The position numbers were made by a program, and so were the translations under genes. Below the pieces are notes generated by a model. It made no database searches. It was given only the letters and a program-made list of their open reading frames with translations, and was not told the DNA's origin. Below are positions 19,973-31,900 of a stretch of 64,000 nt of DNA, piece by piece (position 1 is the first letter of the stretch; each line of letters begins with the position of its first letter). The DNA lies in the NCBI RefSeq assembly GCF_037893015.1, contig NC_133666.1:3594239-3658238 (forward strand). Direction: 5' to 3'. This DNA is from Macrotis lagotis. Taxonomy: Eukaryota; Chordata; Mammalia; Peramelemorphia; Peramelidae.

Positions 19973-20720
19973 TGGGATTCTGCCCAAATGGAAATCAAAC
20001 TGTGCATACCTGTGATCCAGCAGTACTGGATCTGTATCTAAAGAGATCATGAAAAAGGAGGAAAATTCCACAAATGCAAAAATATTCATAGCAGTTCTTT
20101 TCGTAGTGGCAAAGAATTGGAAATTGAGAGAATGTCCATGGCTGAACAAATTGTGGTGTATGTATGTGATGGAACCCTATTGTTCTATAAGAAATCACGA
20201 GGGCTTGGATTTCAGAAAAGCCTGGAAAGACTTACATGAACTGATGCTATGTGAAGTGAGCAGAACCAGAAGAACATTGTATACACCAACAGCAACTTTG
20301 GGTGATGATCATGTATGATGAACTTGTTCATTTCAGCACTACAACAATCAAAGACAATTTTAAAAGATGTGATAAAAAATAACATCCATATCCAGAGAGG
20401 GAACTGTGGAGTTTAAAGGAAGACTAAAGCTTATTATCTTCGATTTTTAAAAGTTGTCTTAGGTATCTTCTTTTTTTCTCTCTAATGATTTCTTTCTTCC
20501 ATTTGGAGCTGATTCTTCTCTCACACCATGACCAATAGCATGGTTAGGAATGTCGAGCCTATAGAAGATTGCTTTCTGTCAGGGGGCAGGGGTGGGAAGT
20601 AAGGGAAAAGGAAAAGTGTAAAACTCAAAACCTTGCAAAAAGTAACTGGTAAAAACTACCTTTGCATGTAGTTGGAAAAACAAATAAATAAAATATTGAA
20701 ATGCAAAAAAAGCCTGCACT
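19973..20720 (+). mobile_element. 5'-truncated L1 3' end nested in an older L1
   Basis: It carries the end of ORF2 (GGCAAAGAATTGGAAATTGA, WNKLWCMYVMEPYCSIRN-like peptide) and the full 3' UTR with a GGTGGGAAGTAAG-like G-rich segment and A-rich end. TGCATTCCT and TGCACTCCT flank it, a possible short target-site duplication within the host L1's ORF2. Confidence 0.7.
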
Positions 20721-21750
20721 CCTACATAATAATAAAAGAATAAAAGAGACAAAGATAGAAAGGGAAATACCATTCCAAATTACTACAGAAAGCATAAAGT
20801 GAAAAGAGATCTACCTATGAAAGCACACAAAAGACTTCTATAGATTAAAAGAGCTCCATAAAGAAATGCAGAATAACTTCAAAGCTGAATAATATTCAGT
20901 GTTTATGGCTAGGCTGTGCCAATATAATAAGATTAAAAGTACTACCCAAATTAATCTACTCTTTCAATGCTATTCTAATCAAATTATCAAATTACATTAT
21001 GGTTTATAGAACTTGATGAAAAAAATAACAAAATAGAATATAAAGGGAAATAATGAGAATAGCCCTTCCAGACCTCAAACATAAAACAGTAGCCATCAAA
21101 ACCATCTGGAATTAGTGGTTTACAAAAAATAGAAAAGTCAGTGGAACAGAATACACAAGAGAGCATCCAAAATAACAGAACTCAATAATCCAGTGTTTGA
21201 TAAAGTAGAAAAATAAATTACTTAAGGAAAAAAAAATCTTCTTTTTAAATGAAAATAACTGCCAAGAAAAATGGAAAGAAATCTAATAGAAATTAGGCTT
21301 AGACACACACTTACATCACATTCCACAATGCATTCTAAATGGATAAGCAGCCTTATTGTTAAAGAACATACCTTTAAAAATTAGAAGAAAAATAGATCAT
21401 CTTCCTCTCCCAGTTACAGGTAGGAGATGCATTCTTAACCAAATAAGAGATAGAGGTAATTACAAAAGATAAAACAGTTAACTTTGATTACAGGAAACTG
21501 AAAAGCTTCTGCAGAGACAACAGTAACACATTTAAGATAGGAAGGAAAGTATTTGAAGGGGAAAGTCTTTTTATCAAATTTCTTGATAAGGTTTGGTATT
21601 CAAGATATATAAGCAACATATTCATACATACATATACACATATGTATTGTGTAGACACAAACATACACATATGATATATCCAAAGTAAATATATATACCT
21701 AATTGTCATAACTTAGTAGATGAATGGTCAAAGGATATGAACAAAGTATT

Positions 21751-21900
21751 CTCTTTTTTTAGGTTTTTACAAAGCAATGGGGTTCAGTGGCTTGCCCAAG
21801 GCCACACAACCAGGTAATTATTGTCTGAGGCCGGATTTGAACTCAGGTACTCCTGACTCCAGGGTTGGTGCTCTATCCACAGCACCATCCAGCCACCCCA
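21751..21900 (-). repeat. tRNA-derived SINE with 11-bp target-site duplication, antisense
   Basis: AACAAAGTATT occurs at 21740-21750 and 21901-21911, bounding a complete reverse-orientation SINE. Confidence 0.9.
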
Positions 21901-22666
21901 AACAAAGTATTTTCAAAAGAAGAATTCTAAGATCCTTACAACCTCATGAAAGAATGCTTCAAATCGAAAAATCTCCAAAATTATATCTAAATCTCTGCAA
22001 ATTGGCAAAAATGGCCCAAAACTGGCAAGTTGGTTTTGGAGGGGCTGTAGAAGGCTAGGCACATTAATACATTGTTGGTGAAATAGTACATCCATTTTGG
22101 AAAGTAATTTGGAATTATGCAAATAAAGTGAGTAAAATGTCTATAACATTTGAAACAGAGACTATTTATCGGGCTGATATTCCAAGAAAGTTATGGATAA
22201 GAAGAAAGTCCCCACATACTCCAAAGTATTTATAGCAGCACTTTTCATGATAGCAACAAACTGGAAATGCCCATCAATTGGGGGAATGGCTAAACAAAAG
22301 GAATTGCATTCACATAATGGAATACTACTAAGCTGTAAGAAAAGATGTATATGATGAATACTGAAAAACTTGGGAAAATCTCCATGAACGGATACCAAGT
22401 AAAAGAAACACAACCAAAAAACCAATATACATAGCCACCGTAACAATGTAAATGGAAAGAACAATATGCCCCCAAAAATCAAAAGTAAATTTACAAAATT
22501 ATAAAGATCACATAGGAGTCAAATAAAGGGATATAAGAAGATACCCTCAATCCACTTCTTCATAAATGTAGCAGTTCTACAGTTGTTAATTCATTCACAT
22601 ATTTTCTGAGTTTCTCAATGTATCGATCAGTTGTGCTGTTTTTCCCCTCTCTAAAATAAATACTAT

Positions 22667-22791
22667 TTACTATTTGGGGGGATATTTTTGCAAGGCAATG
22701 GGGTTAAGTGGTGTGTCTGAGGTCAGATTTGAACTCAGGTCTGCCTAACTCCAGGGCTGATGCTCTATCCACTGCCCTACCTGGCTGTACC
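22667..22791 (-). repeat. tRNA-derived SINE, internally shortened, antisense
   Basis: The GCAAGGCAATGGGGTTAAGTG start and GCTCTATCCACTGCCCTACC end are clear, but the central segment between the core and B box is missing about 25 bases. AATACTAT and AATACTAC flank it. Confidence 0.85.
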
Positions 22792-22862
22792 AATACTACG
22801 TTATATGAGAATACTTGGAATGACTATGATGATATAAGAAAAAGAAGACATCTATAAAACAT

Positions 22863-22879
22863 TATTAGAGAGAGAGAGG

Positions 22880-22910
<31 letters not shown>

Positions 22911-22912
22911 AA
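22863..22912. repeat. (GA)n microsatellite
   Basis: A nearly pure GAGA tract of about 48 bases. The minus-strand Ser/Leu repeat peptides are artefacts. Confidence 0.92.
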
Positions 22913-23800
22913 CCAAGCCACCCCAGAGAATCCAACCAAGAAAATGTGACTGGAAATATGGTTTGGTAATGATTAAAACCCATTTCTTTTGTAGAATGCA
23001 TGAGAGATTCTGGTCCAGAACAATGGACATTTACTTCAGTCAATTCCAAGTAAAAGAGATCATTTTCCAATCATATAAGGACTACCTGAATTTGACAAAG
23101 ACTCCAAAACGAACAGTACACATATAGAAGATACTGTGGCTTGTACTCCACAAACCAGTTCAAATAATAAGAGAGAGAGATTCTGAAAGGCATTTCTGAT
23201 TAGTACCTAAGCTACTGAGATATCTAAGTCAAGGCACATCCCAACAGGATATTGGAACATGACTGGCCTGGACTCCAACAAGATCAGTCTATTATGGCCA
23301 ATTATAAAGACAGGCAGTTCACCAGGTTTCAGAGTAGTAACTCATAGCATCCTGGGAAGAAATGGAGAAAAGGTTACCCAGGAAGCCAGACAATAATGCT
23401 GATGTTTACTCATTTAGTGTTGTGGATGTAATGATATATGTGTTTCAATGCACATATTAATTAGCTGGGGGTTGAGTCAAATAAGACAGACATTTATAGT
23501 TTTCACTTATTCTATACTATTCCCATAAGAAAGATCAAGGCTTACGAATCTGGAGGCTAAGAAATGTGATGATACAGGAGTAAGCAAATGTAGGTAGTGT
23601 AAGGAGAAAAAGGGGGATGATTCTGTCTCCTTCCAAATGGTGGAAACTAAGGGTAAGTCATGGCCCCAAGGCTGGCCAAGGAAGGAGCTGGGAAAGAGTG
23701 GTACCTGAAGCTACAACCAGCAAATAGCAGAGGAGAAGAATAACTTTTTAAGAAGAAAGGGCTGAAAAAAAAAAGAATGTAGTTAACATGAATATTATTA
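22913..23800. other. Unassigned stretch
   Basis: No open frame with protein character and no repeat that I can name in about 890 bases. Confidence 0.35.
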
Positions 23801-23802
23801 AT

Positions 23803-23946
23803 GTGGTAGCTAGGTGGTGCAGTGGATAGGTTATTGGCCTTGGAGTCAGGAGGACCTGAGTTCAAATCTGGCCTCAGACACTTCATAATTACCTAGCTTT
23901 GTGACCTTGGGCACATCACTTAACTCCATTGCCTTGCAAAAAAAGA
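23803..23946 (+). repeat. tRNA-derived SINE
   Basis: GTGGTAGCTAGGTGGTGCAG head, GAGTTCAAATCTGG B box, CCTTGGGCACATCACTT core and an A-tail. Confidence 0.9.
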
Positions 23947-24685
23947 AGAAGAAAGGACTGGGGGGAAGATATTGGTAGAACCTAGAGGAGTCTAGATTCC
24001 GTGCAAACCCTCCAGCGAAGCTTAAAAGTGCACCAATTAATAAGGGAATAAAGGGAAACACCTGCAGATTTCTCCACCTAGTCCAGAAGATGCACAGGAT
24101 CCTGTAGAAACCTTGAAGTAGATCCAAAATAGAAGGACCAATACATAACAGTCCTTCTAATAATGTAAGAGGGGCTCCAGTGGAGCCCAGCAGCAAGGGC
24201 AGAAGTGGAGGGGGCCCTAGGCAGAACTCAGGGGTGACCCAAAGCAACAGGGCATGAGGAGAAGATTGCAACAGAAGAAACAGGGAAAAGGGCCATTGGG
24301 AATTCAATGAGTATCATGGCAAATGGAGTTCTTAGCATAGGAGATTCCCTATAGAAATAAGAGGGAAAAAAAAGATTCAGCTGCAAGTCCTCCTAGAACC
24401 CTGGCCACAGTAGAGAAGGCAGCTAAGAGGAGACGCTGCAACCTTAGTCCAAATTAGAATCTGATCAGCCTAGGCCAGAATTATAGCAGGAGATAAGTCC
24501 AAACAATTCCTCCAAATTTTGAACACTATATACAAGAACAGGCAGGATTCAGGAGGAGAGCTTTATCCAGACCTGCCTCCTCCCCCAAACATTGAAGCTA
24601 CTGAGCTGAGAAAAAGGACCAAAACAGTGAGGCCTATGAGGGTATGGATGAAATAAGGGAGGGCTCTATATTTCTTTCAATGGCA
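23947..24685. other. Unassigned stretch
   Basis: Purine-rich sequence with a 153-codon minus-strand frame that partly overlaps the SINE and shows no recognisable domain. I cannot assign it. It could be the 5' region of an old retroelement. Confidence 0.3.
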
Positions 24686-24689
24686 CCCA

Positions 24690-24870
24690 TTACATTTCGG
24701 GCACTGTGCTAAGTGCTTTACAAACAAAATCTCATATGATCTTCACAACAACCTGGAGAAAGAGGTGTTATTGTCATCTCATTTTAACAGGTGATGAAAC
24801 TGAGGCAAATAGGGTATCTGAGGTTCAGCGAGGGCAAAGTTCCATAGGTGTCATTATCCCTATTTTATGG
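24690..24870 (+). repeat. MIR/THER-type CORE-SINE fragment
   Basis: Shares GGGCACTGTGCTAAGTGCTT, ATGATCTTCACAACAACC and GATGAAACTGAGGCA with the copies near 50600 and 56400. It is ancient and diverged. Confidence 0.65.
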
Positions 24871-25084
24871 TTGAGAATAATGAGTCTCAGAAAGATGTGC
24901 ACCACACATTGCCTTTGTCTCTCAAATCTTGTCTGTCTCTTCTCCTTATAATCACAATCTATTAAATGCCAATGTTTTCAGCAAGGGTGCATCCAGGAAG
25001 ATTTATTGCATTTAGGTAAATGGAAGATGGTGATTTTGATGAGAAGGTCATGAGATGGATAAGTCTTCAAGAGTAGGTGACCAT

Positions 25085-25925
25085 TACTGTTGCTGTTTCC
25101 CACTCCATTACTCCCAAGAATCCCTACCATGTCGGGAAGTCTGAGCCTACTCTAGCATTAAAGTCCCCCAGAATTATAAGTTGTCTTCTTTTGTTACATT
25201 GATGATAAGGGTTTCCAGGTCTTCCTAAAACTTTTCTTTGACTTCATCAGAGCTCATCATGGTAGGACCATAAGTATTGATGATGGTGGCATGGTGTTTT
25301 CCTTCAAGTGGCAATCTCATTTTCACAAGGATGTCATTCGCTCCTTTTGGTAGGCATTCAAAATTGTTGACTAGATTAGTTTTGATCACAAAACCTCCCC
25401 CCCAGCTTCATAGTGCTCCCCTTTGCTTTGGCCACTCCAGAAAAACCTGTATCCAGCTCCAACTTCAGTAAGCTGGCTTTCATTTGCTAGCTTTGATTCA
25501 CTCAGGGTTGCTATTTGGATACCATATCTGTTGAGTTCTCTGGCAACAAGAACTGTTCGTCTTTCAGGTCTATTGGATCCGGTGATGTCTATGAGTATGC
25601 ACACATTCCATGAGTGGAAATCTTTGAAGAACTTTTTAGATCTTTTTTTGGTGTGTTTCAACTGCAGGGTGGGATCCCTGGTAATCAGGCCAGGATTGTG
25701 TAAGTAGACAATTTTTAGGGTGCCTTTTCTAGTCCTTTCTTCACAATAGGAGATGAGTAGTGCAATCCTTTAAAAAGCTGCTCAGACACCCAGAAACCCA
25801 TCAGACACCCAAATCCCACTGCTGATTCCAGTGAGAAAATGACCCTATGTCCTGGGCTGCCTGTGTGCAGGTTGTGACCACAGCTTCCAGTGTATTTGCT
25901 CCTGCTGCTTCATCACTTGCCTGTC
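25085..25925 (-). mobile_element. RTE/BovB-type LINE, endonuclease part, antisense
   Basis: A minus-strand frame of 91 codons (25386-25661) encodes WNVCILIDITGSNRPERR, LVARELNRYGIQIATLSE and GYRFFWSGQSK. These are hallmarks of the RTE-clade AP endonuclease, the family also known from craniofacial development protein 2-like fusions. Endonuclease homology continues, broken, to about 25085. The Glu in LSE (normally LSET) is in the position of the catalytic Glu. It is truncated and decayed. Confidence 0.75.
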
Positions 25926-26395
25926 ACCACAGGACTTTGAGATAGGAATGGTAAATTGGTATGGGTGATATCTTTTGATTCATGGGTAAATTGGATTTAA
26001 GTGAGGCAGAGTTGCAGAAAGTCATTGGCCTCACTCTCTCTTCCAAAGTCTTCATGGACATGTTGGCAAGACAGAGTCAATACAACTATTGATGGCTTTG
26101 GATGCAGTGGATGATTTTAGTGTCTTCAATGACTAACCAAGATCAAAGCACTCCATAGCACCTGCTTCAGCTGCCTTCAAGGCCATTGGAATAAAGTTTT
26201 TCTCAATTGCCCATTCCACCAGTGGAAGACTTCAGATGCTTGGGGTAGACATCTCCCCTACCTCATGAATACATTTGAGATCTCTTTGTTACCCTCCATC
26301 TAGTTTAACCCATATAACAAAAATGCTGAGGTGTGGCTGTTGTGTTTGCTACAGCTTCTTGGAGCCACAGGTGAGAGTTAGGTGGCTCAGTGGAC
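25925..26395 (-). repeat. RTE-derived 3' region, copy A, antisense
   Basis: Collinear with 28560-28960: AATTTAAGTGAGGCAGAG, CTCTCTCTTCCAAAGTC, GACCAAGATC, CACAGCACCTGCTT and TTCCTCCAGGGGAAG-like phrases recur in order. The first about 120 bases also match the tail of a SINE family (see 39455-39762), which links LINE and SINE. Confidence 0.6.
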
Positions 26396-26435
26396 ATCAA
26401 ATGTGGAAAACAGCCCTGAAAAGGACTCAGCCTTC

Positions 26436-26487
26436 ACATCAGAAGTACTAGTCTTCCATGAACATCAGAAGTACTAGTCTTCCATGA
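26436..26487 (+). repeat. Perfect tandem duplication of 26 bases
   Basis: Two identical adjacent 26-base units (26436-26461 and 26462-26487) begin ACATCAGAAGTACTAG. This is a recent slippage-type duplication. Confidence 0.93.
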
Positions 26488-26549
26488 ACATACCCCTACA
26501 TCTCTAAATTGGGAGTAGTCACAGAGGGAAGGCATTAATATTAAGTTCT

Positions 26550-27100
26550 GAGAAAAGCTTCTTACAGAAGGTGGTAGGATTTTCAATGGGACTTGAAGTA
26601 AGCTAAGAAAATGAGATTAATGGGGAGAGAATTCCATGGGGCCCTGACAATGAAAATGGCTAGCGCTGAGAAATGAAGTGTCTTGCTTGGGGGAACTTTA
26701 AGTCTTCCTATGTCTTTAATAAATGGAGGGGAGTAAGATCTAAAAAGACTGGAAAGATAGGAAGGGTCCAGGTTAAGAAGGCTTTTTAAAAGCAAAATAG
26801 AGGATTTTATATTTGACTCTGAAAATAAAAGGAAGTCATTGCAGTTGACCGAATAAGGTAAGTGACAGGGGTGTGGCATGGTCAGATCTGACCTTCAGCA
26901 AGGTCATGTTGATAGGCTGAATGGGAAATGGACTGGAATGAGGAGAGTCTTGAGGCAGGCAGGACTATCAGTAGCTATTGCAGTAGTCCAGGCATGAGGC
27001 GATGAGGACTTTTACTGGAAGGGTGGAGTGTCCTTGACTGTAACAACAAAGTTGGAAAAGAGGAAGGTTTGGACAATAAAGTTCCATTCTGGCCATGTTG
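26550..27100 (+). repeat. Dispersed repeat of unknown class, copy 2
   Basis: Contains GAGAATTCCATGGGG, GAGGATTTTATATTTGA, GGCATGGTCAGATCTGACC and GCAGTAGTCCAGGCATGAGG, in the same order as copies near 27750, 36340-36950 and 59510-59800. No open frame is evident. Confidence 0.65.
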
Positions 27101-27499
27101 AATTTAAAATATCTGGCCATCCATCTAGGTCAAGTCACACCATTTGCAGAATGTGAACCCGGGTTTTTTTATTCCCATATCATTTGCACAGAAAGGGTAT
27201 TTGAAACCTTAGGAGTAAATGAGAATGCTACAAATGATATCAAAGTGCTCCACAGGGGGAGTTGAGAGACTTGGAAGCTGAATTTGCATTATTTATTTCT
27301 TCATCCTAGTTTTACATCTAGACAATCAACAAAACAATCAATCAATCCCTGAATAGTAATGTTGCTGATTCCTGAAGTGTCTAACACAACTCTGACTGAG
27401 GAGGATACTCATATATAAATACAGAAGAAAGAGGAATAAATGAATGCAAACTAGGAGAAGGATGAGCTCACCACTTCTAATCTCATCACCATGTTTGAG

Positions 27500-27690
27500 C
27501 TCTGATCCTAGAATTAGGAGTGTAACCATGGACAAGTCACTGAACCCTTTTGGTCTCAGTTGGCTTATCTGTGAAACAATTTGGAGAAGGAAATGGCCAA
27601 GCCTTCCAGTATCTCTGCCAGAAAACTCCCAAATGTTGTCACATCTCTCACAGAGAATTGAAAGAATTCAACAATATGTGGCTAATTTAA
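27500..27690 (+). repeat. SINE with BovB-like tail
   Basis: A tRNA-SINE-like core (CCATGGACAAGTCACTGAA) is followed by TTGGAGAAGGAAATGGCCAA and ATCTCTGCCAGAAAACTCCC. The second part matches the RTE/BovB 3' tail known from ruminant BovB-dependent SINEs. Related copies lie at 50325, 59085 and 59935. Confidence 0.6.
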
Positions 27691-27719
27691 ACCTTGCTTG
27701 ATTATTATCTCTCACAGCC

Positions 27720-27960
27720 ACCTTTCCCCTCTGTCTAGAGGGCAGAAATCCTCTATAAAGAGGAAGCCATTGGAGTTGACTGAAGAGGGTAGGTATGTGA
27801 CATGGTCAGATCTGAGCTTTAGCAAGGTCATATTGATAGTTGAATGGGAAATGGACTGGAATGGGAAGAGACTTAAGGCAGGCAGACTCAACAGTAGCTA
27901 TTGCAGTAGTCCTGGCATGAGGTGATGAGGGCCTTCACAAGAGGCCCTCATTCCATTCTG
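27720..27960 (+). repeat. Dispersed repeat of unknown class, copy 3
   Basis: GAAGCCATTGGAGTTGACTG, ACATGGTCAGATCTGAGCTT and GCAGTAGTCCTGGCATGAGG repeat the right half of copy 2 with about 80-90% similarity by eye. Confidence 0.65.
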
Positions 27961-28044
27961 CATCTGCTGCTCTGCCTAGTTTCGGTTTCCCGGAACAAGA
28001 TGCCTACTGTGTCAGTTACCCTGATGAATTCCTCATTTTTTTTC

Positions 28045-28195
28045 CTGCCTCCCTTTTGTATGTTGTCTCCTTCCATTAGATAGTAAGCTCGAGGGTAGGT
28101 ATTGTCTTTCTCTTTTTTTATTAATTATATCCCCAGTACTTAGCACAGTAACTGGTAGGTAGTAGGCACTTAATAAATGCCAATTGGATTGGATT
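28045..28195 (+). repeat. L2 LINE 3' end
   Basis: TAGTAAGCTCGAGGGTAGG, ATCCCCAGTACTTAGCACAG and AGTAGGCACTTAATAAATGC are the classic L2 3' terminal phrases. Similar relics lie at 53195 and 58405. Confidence 0.7.
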
Positions 28196-28479
28196 TTAGC
28201 AGTCTTGTAAGGAGGAGAAAAACACAAAGGCACCCAATCATGGAAGCCAAGAGAGAAAAGAGTGTCCAATGCTGCCAAATACCGCAAAAAAAAGGCAAAA
28301 AACCATGGAGGAATGAAAATGGACAAATGCATTTGATAAATATGTCCCTATGTTTCTTCAATGACTTTAGAGTGTCAAAAGAGAGACCAAAATCAGATTT
28401 CAGGAATGAGAGACAGATGAAGAAGTAGGGGAGGGAAGCAAAGTTTAGGAATGAAGAAAAGAGATATATAATGATGATA

Positions 28480-28960
28480 TTCATCCTTCATTTTCTAAGC
28501 AGACCAACGACAGCACGGGTGATCATGGTTAGTCCTTCATTATCAAAGAGGAACATAACTGACTTGACTGTGAATTAAATTTAAGTGAGGCAGAGTGGCA
28601 TGAGGTCATCAGCCTTATTCTCTCTTCCAGAGTCATCGGAGTACAGTGGAGAGATAAATGTCAGACAACTGGCAAAGGCCCAGGATGAAGTTGATGATCT
28701 TGGCTACTTTGATGTTTGACCAAGATCTATTTCACAGCACCTGCTTTACCTTCATGGCCATTGAAACAAATTGCTTCCATTCATCCATTCCTCCAGGGGA
28801 AGTCTTCATATGCTTTGGGAAGACAACCCCCCCCCAACTCACCAAGCAGTTTGAGGTCTGCCATTACCATTAATCTAGTTTAGACTATCTTCCAAGACAT
28901 TTTATTGGTGTGTGGCCACTGGTCATCTTATGGCTTCTTGGAATCACAGTTCAAATGACA
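28480..28960 (-). repeat. RTE-derived 3' region, copy B, antisense
   Basis: The same element as 25925-26395, beginning with the SINE-shared tail (GTCCTTCATT, TTTAAGTGAGGCAGAG, TTCCAGAGTC) and extending about 300 bases beyond it. Confidence 0.6.
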
Positions 28961-28989
28961 AGCTTTAACTTATTTGCTTTTTAAGAATG

Positions 28990-31900
28990 GGGAAGATATA
29001 AGCATGTTTGCCAGCAAAGGGTATGGAGTTAGTAGAGACGGAAAGAATGAAGTGTGTGACAGAGGCATGTTTCATGGAGTAAGGACAAATTTTAATTTTT
29101 AAAGTGATTACTGATTTGTTTTTACCATAGTTTTTATCCATTTCTTTTTAAATATCGAGTTCTAAATTCTCTCCCTGCCTTTCACCCGTCTCCCAGCCAT
29201 TGAGAAGGCAAGCAAAATGATATCAATTATAGATGTGGATTCATATTAGTCATACCACAAAAAAGGAAAAAAAATGAAAAAAGCAAGAAAATGGTATCTT
29301 AATATGCACTCAATGTTCCTAAGTTTTTCCTCTGGATGTGGATGATATTTTCACATCCTGAGTCCTTTGAAATTGTCTTGGATCATTGTTTTGATCAGAG
29401 TAGCCAAGTCTTTCATAGTTGATCATTATAATGCTGTACACAATGATCTCCCAGCTCTTCTCACTTCATTTTGCATGAGTTCATTATAAACTGGCTGCAT
29501 TTTTTTTCTTCTGAAACTTCCCTCCTCACAATTTCTTATACCATAATAGTACTTTATCATCATCATCATATGCCACAACTTGTTTGGCCATTTCCTCAAT
29601 TTCTAATTCTTTGCCAACACAAAAAAGAATCTGCTATATTTTTGTGCATATAGGTCCTTTTCCTTTTTCTTTGAGCTCTTTGAAGTTCAAATCTAATAGT
29701 GATATTGCTGGATCAAAGGGTAGGCACAAGGGAGAGATCATTTTATGACCCTTTATTATTCCAAATTATAGCAAAATTATTCTCCAGAAAGTTTAGAATA
29801 GTTCACAACTCCACAAACAGTAAGTGTACATATTTTTTCTTATCCCTTCTAGCATTTGTCATTTTTGATAGGAATGAGATAGTACCTTAGAGTTGTTTTA
29901 ATTTGCATTTCTCTAATCAATAGTGTTTTAGAGCATTTTGTATAACTATAGATAGCTTTAATTTCTTCTGAAACCTGCCTGTTAATATCCTTTGACCAGT
30001 TATCAAGTATCAAATGGTTCTTATTTTTATACATTTGATTCCATTCCTTCTATATTTGAGAAATGAAGCCTTAATTCAGAGAAATTTGCCCTTTCAAATT
30101 TGTTTAGATTACTTTATTATCCATGGAACTTTATAATAAAATGTTGTTTCTCTGGTTGTATCTTTTAATTAGGTGTATTTTTGCTTTTGATTTCTCTGAG
30201 ATCATGACTGCTACCCTGACTTTTTTTCTTTATTTCAGCTTCAGCAGCAGAATCTAAAACAGCCCTTTATTTTAATTCTGCTTGTTATTCTGTTTCATGT
30301 GTCCTTTATAAACAGCATACTGCTGGATTCTGGTTTCTAATCCATTCTGTTATTTGCTTCCATTTTATGGGTGAGCTCATCCCATTCACATTCACAATTA
30401 GGATTATTAACTGTGTATTTCCCTATCCTAGTTTCTTTTGTTTATCCTCCCTCTCTACCAATTCTGTGCTTCCTCAAAAGATGATTATGCTTCTGGCTAC
30501 TGTCTCTTAATAAGCCCTCCTTTGATCATCCTCCCCTCCTATCTCTTCACTTCGTATTTCCCTATTGGGTAAGAAAGATTTCTGAACCAAACTAAGTATG
30601 TTTGTTTGTCTATTCTACCCTCTTTGAACCAATTCCTAGCGTTACTTGCCATCCTCCAGCCAGTTACCCTCCAATATATAAGTTCAATCTTGAATGTCTC
30701 TTTTAAGTGAGATATTTTCTCCCATTCTACCTTTCCCTCTTTCCCTTCCCTCTCCTTCCAGTGCATTCCTCTTTTATATATCTTCAATTGGGGGGGGGGA
30801 GATCATCCCAACATAATTGACATATATCCATTCCTTTTCTGTATGTAGACTCCTTCTAACTGCCTTACTAATGATAAAGTTCTGTGTTACATGTATCATT
30901 TTCCCATATAGGAATGTATATAGTTGAATTTTGAAACCCTTATTATTACTCTTTCATCTTTACCTTTTTAATCGTTTCTTGAATCTTGTGTTTGAACGTT
31001 AAATTTTCTATTCAGCTCTGGTCTTTTCATCGGGAATACTTGAAAGTTCCTTATTTCATTAACTATCCATTTTCCCCTTGAAGGATTAGACTCAATTTTG
31101 CTGCTCAGACTATGTAATCCTAGCTCCTTTGCCTTCTGGATGATATTCCAAGTCCTTCAGTCCTTTTATGTGGAAGCTGCTAAAGTTTGTGTGATTCCGA
31201 CTGTGGCACCAGCATATTTGAATTGTTTCTTTTTGGCTGCTTGAAATATTTTTTCCTTAAACCTGTGACCTCTGGAATTTGACTATAATATTCCTGGGAG
31301 TTCTCATTTTGGAATCTCTTTCAGGAGATGATCAATAGATTCTTTCAATTTCTAGTTTACCCTCTGGATCTAAGATTTTGGGAGAGTTTTTCTTGATAAT
31401 CTCTTGAAAGATGATGTCTAGGTTCTTTTTTGATCATGGCTTTCAGATAATCTAATAATTCTTATGACCTCTCCTTGATCTATTTTCCAGGTCATTTGTT
31501 TTTCCAATAAGATTGTTTTACATTTTTTCTATTTTTTATTCTTTATTGTTTCTTAATAGCTCATAAAATCATTAGCTTCCACTTTCCCAACTCTAATTTT
31601 TTTAAGGAACTATTTTCTTCAGTGAGTTTTTGTACCTCTTTTTCCATTTGGTCAAATCTGCTTTTTAAAGAGTTCTTTTCTTTATTGAATTTTTGTGCTT
31701 TTTTTACTATTAGGCAAAGAAGATACTATTTCCTTCAGTATTTTTTGTGCCTCTCTTTCCAATTCATTACTCTCTTTTTTATAATTTTCTTGCAGCACTT
31801 TCATATTTTTCCCAATTTTTCCTGTACCACTCCTTTCTTTATTTAAATCTTCTAGACATTCTTATGTGACTTGGGTCCAATTAACAGTTTTCTTTGAGTC

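Larger units (their letters stand above)
19770..22550 (+). mobile_element. Old L1 ORF2 and 3' UTR fragment with nested insertions
   Basis: 19770-19970 matches the reverse-transcriptase region. ORF2 resumes at about 20720 (ACTCCTACATAATAATAAAAG) and runs with many breaks through 21740 and 21910-22550 to the 3' end. It is interrupted by a younger L1 3' piece (19973-20720) and a SINE (21751-21900). No frame is intact. Confidence 0.65.

Noticed and set aside
23846-24307. 153-codon minus-strand frame.
   Set aside because: Its C-terminal end runs into a SINE (the peptide ends in the SINE-derived SEARFELRSS), and the rest shows no domain.
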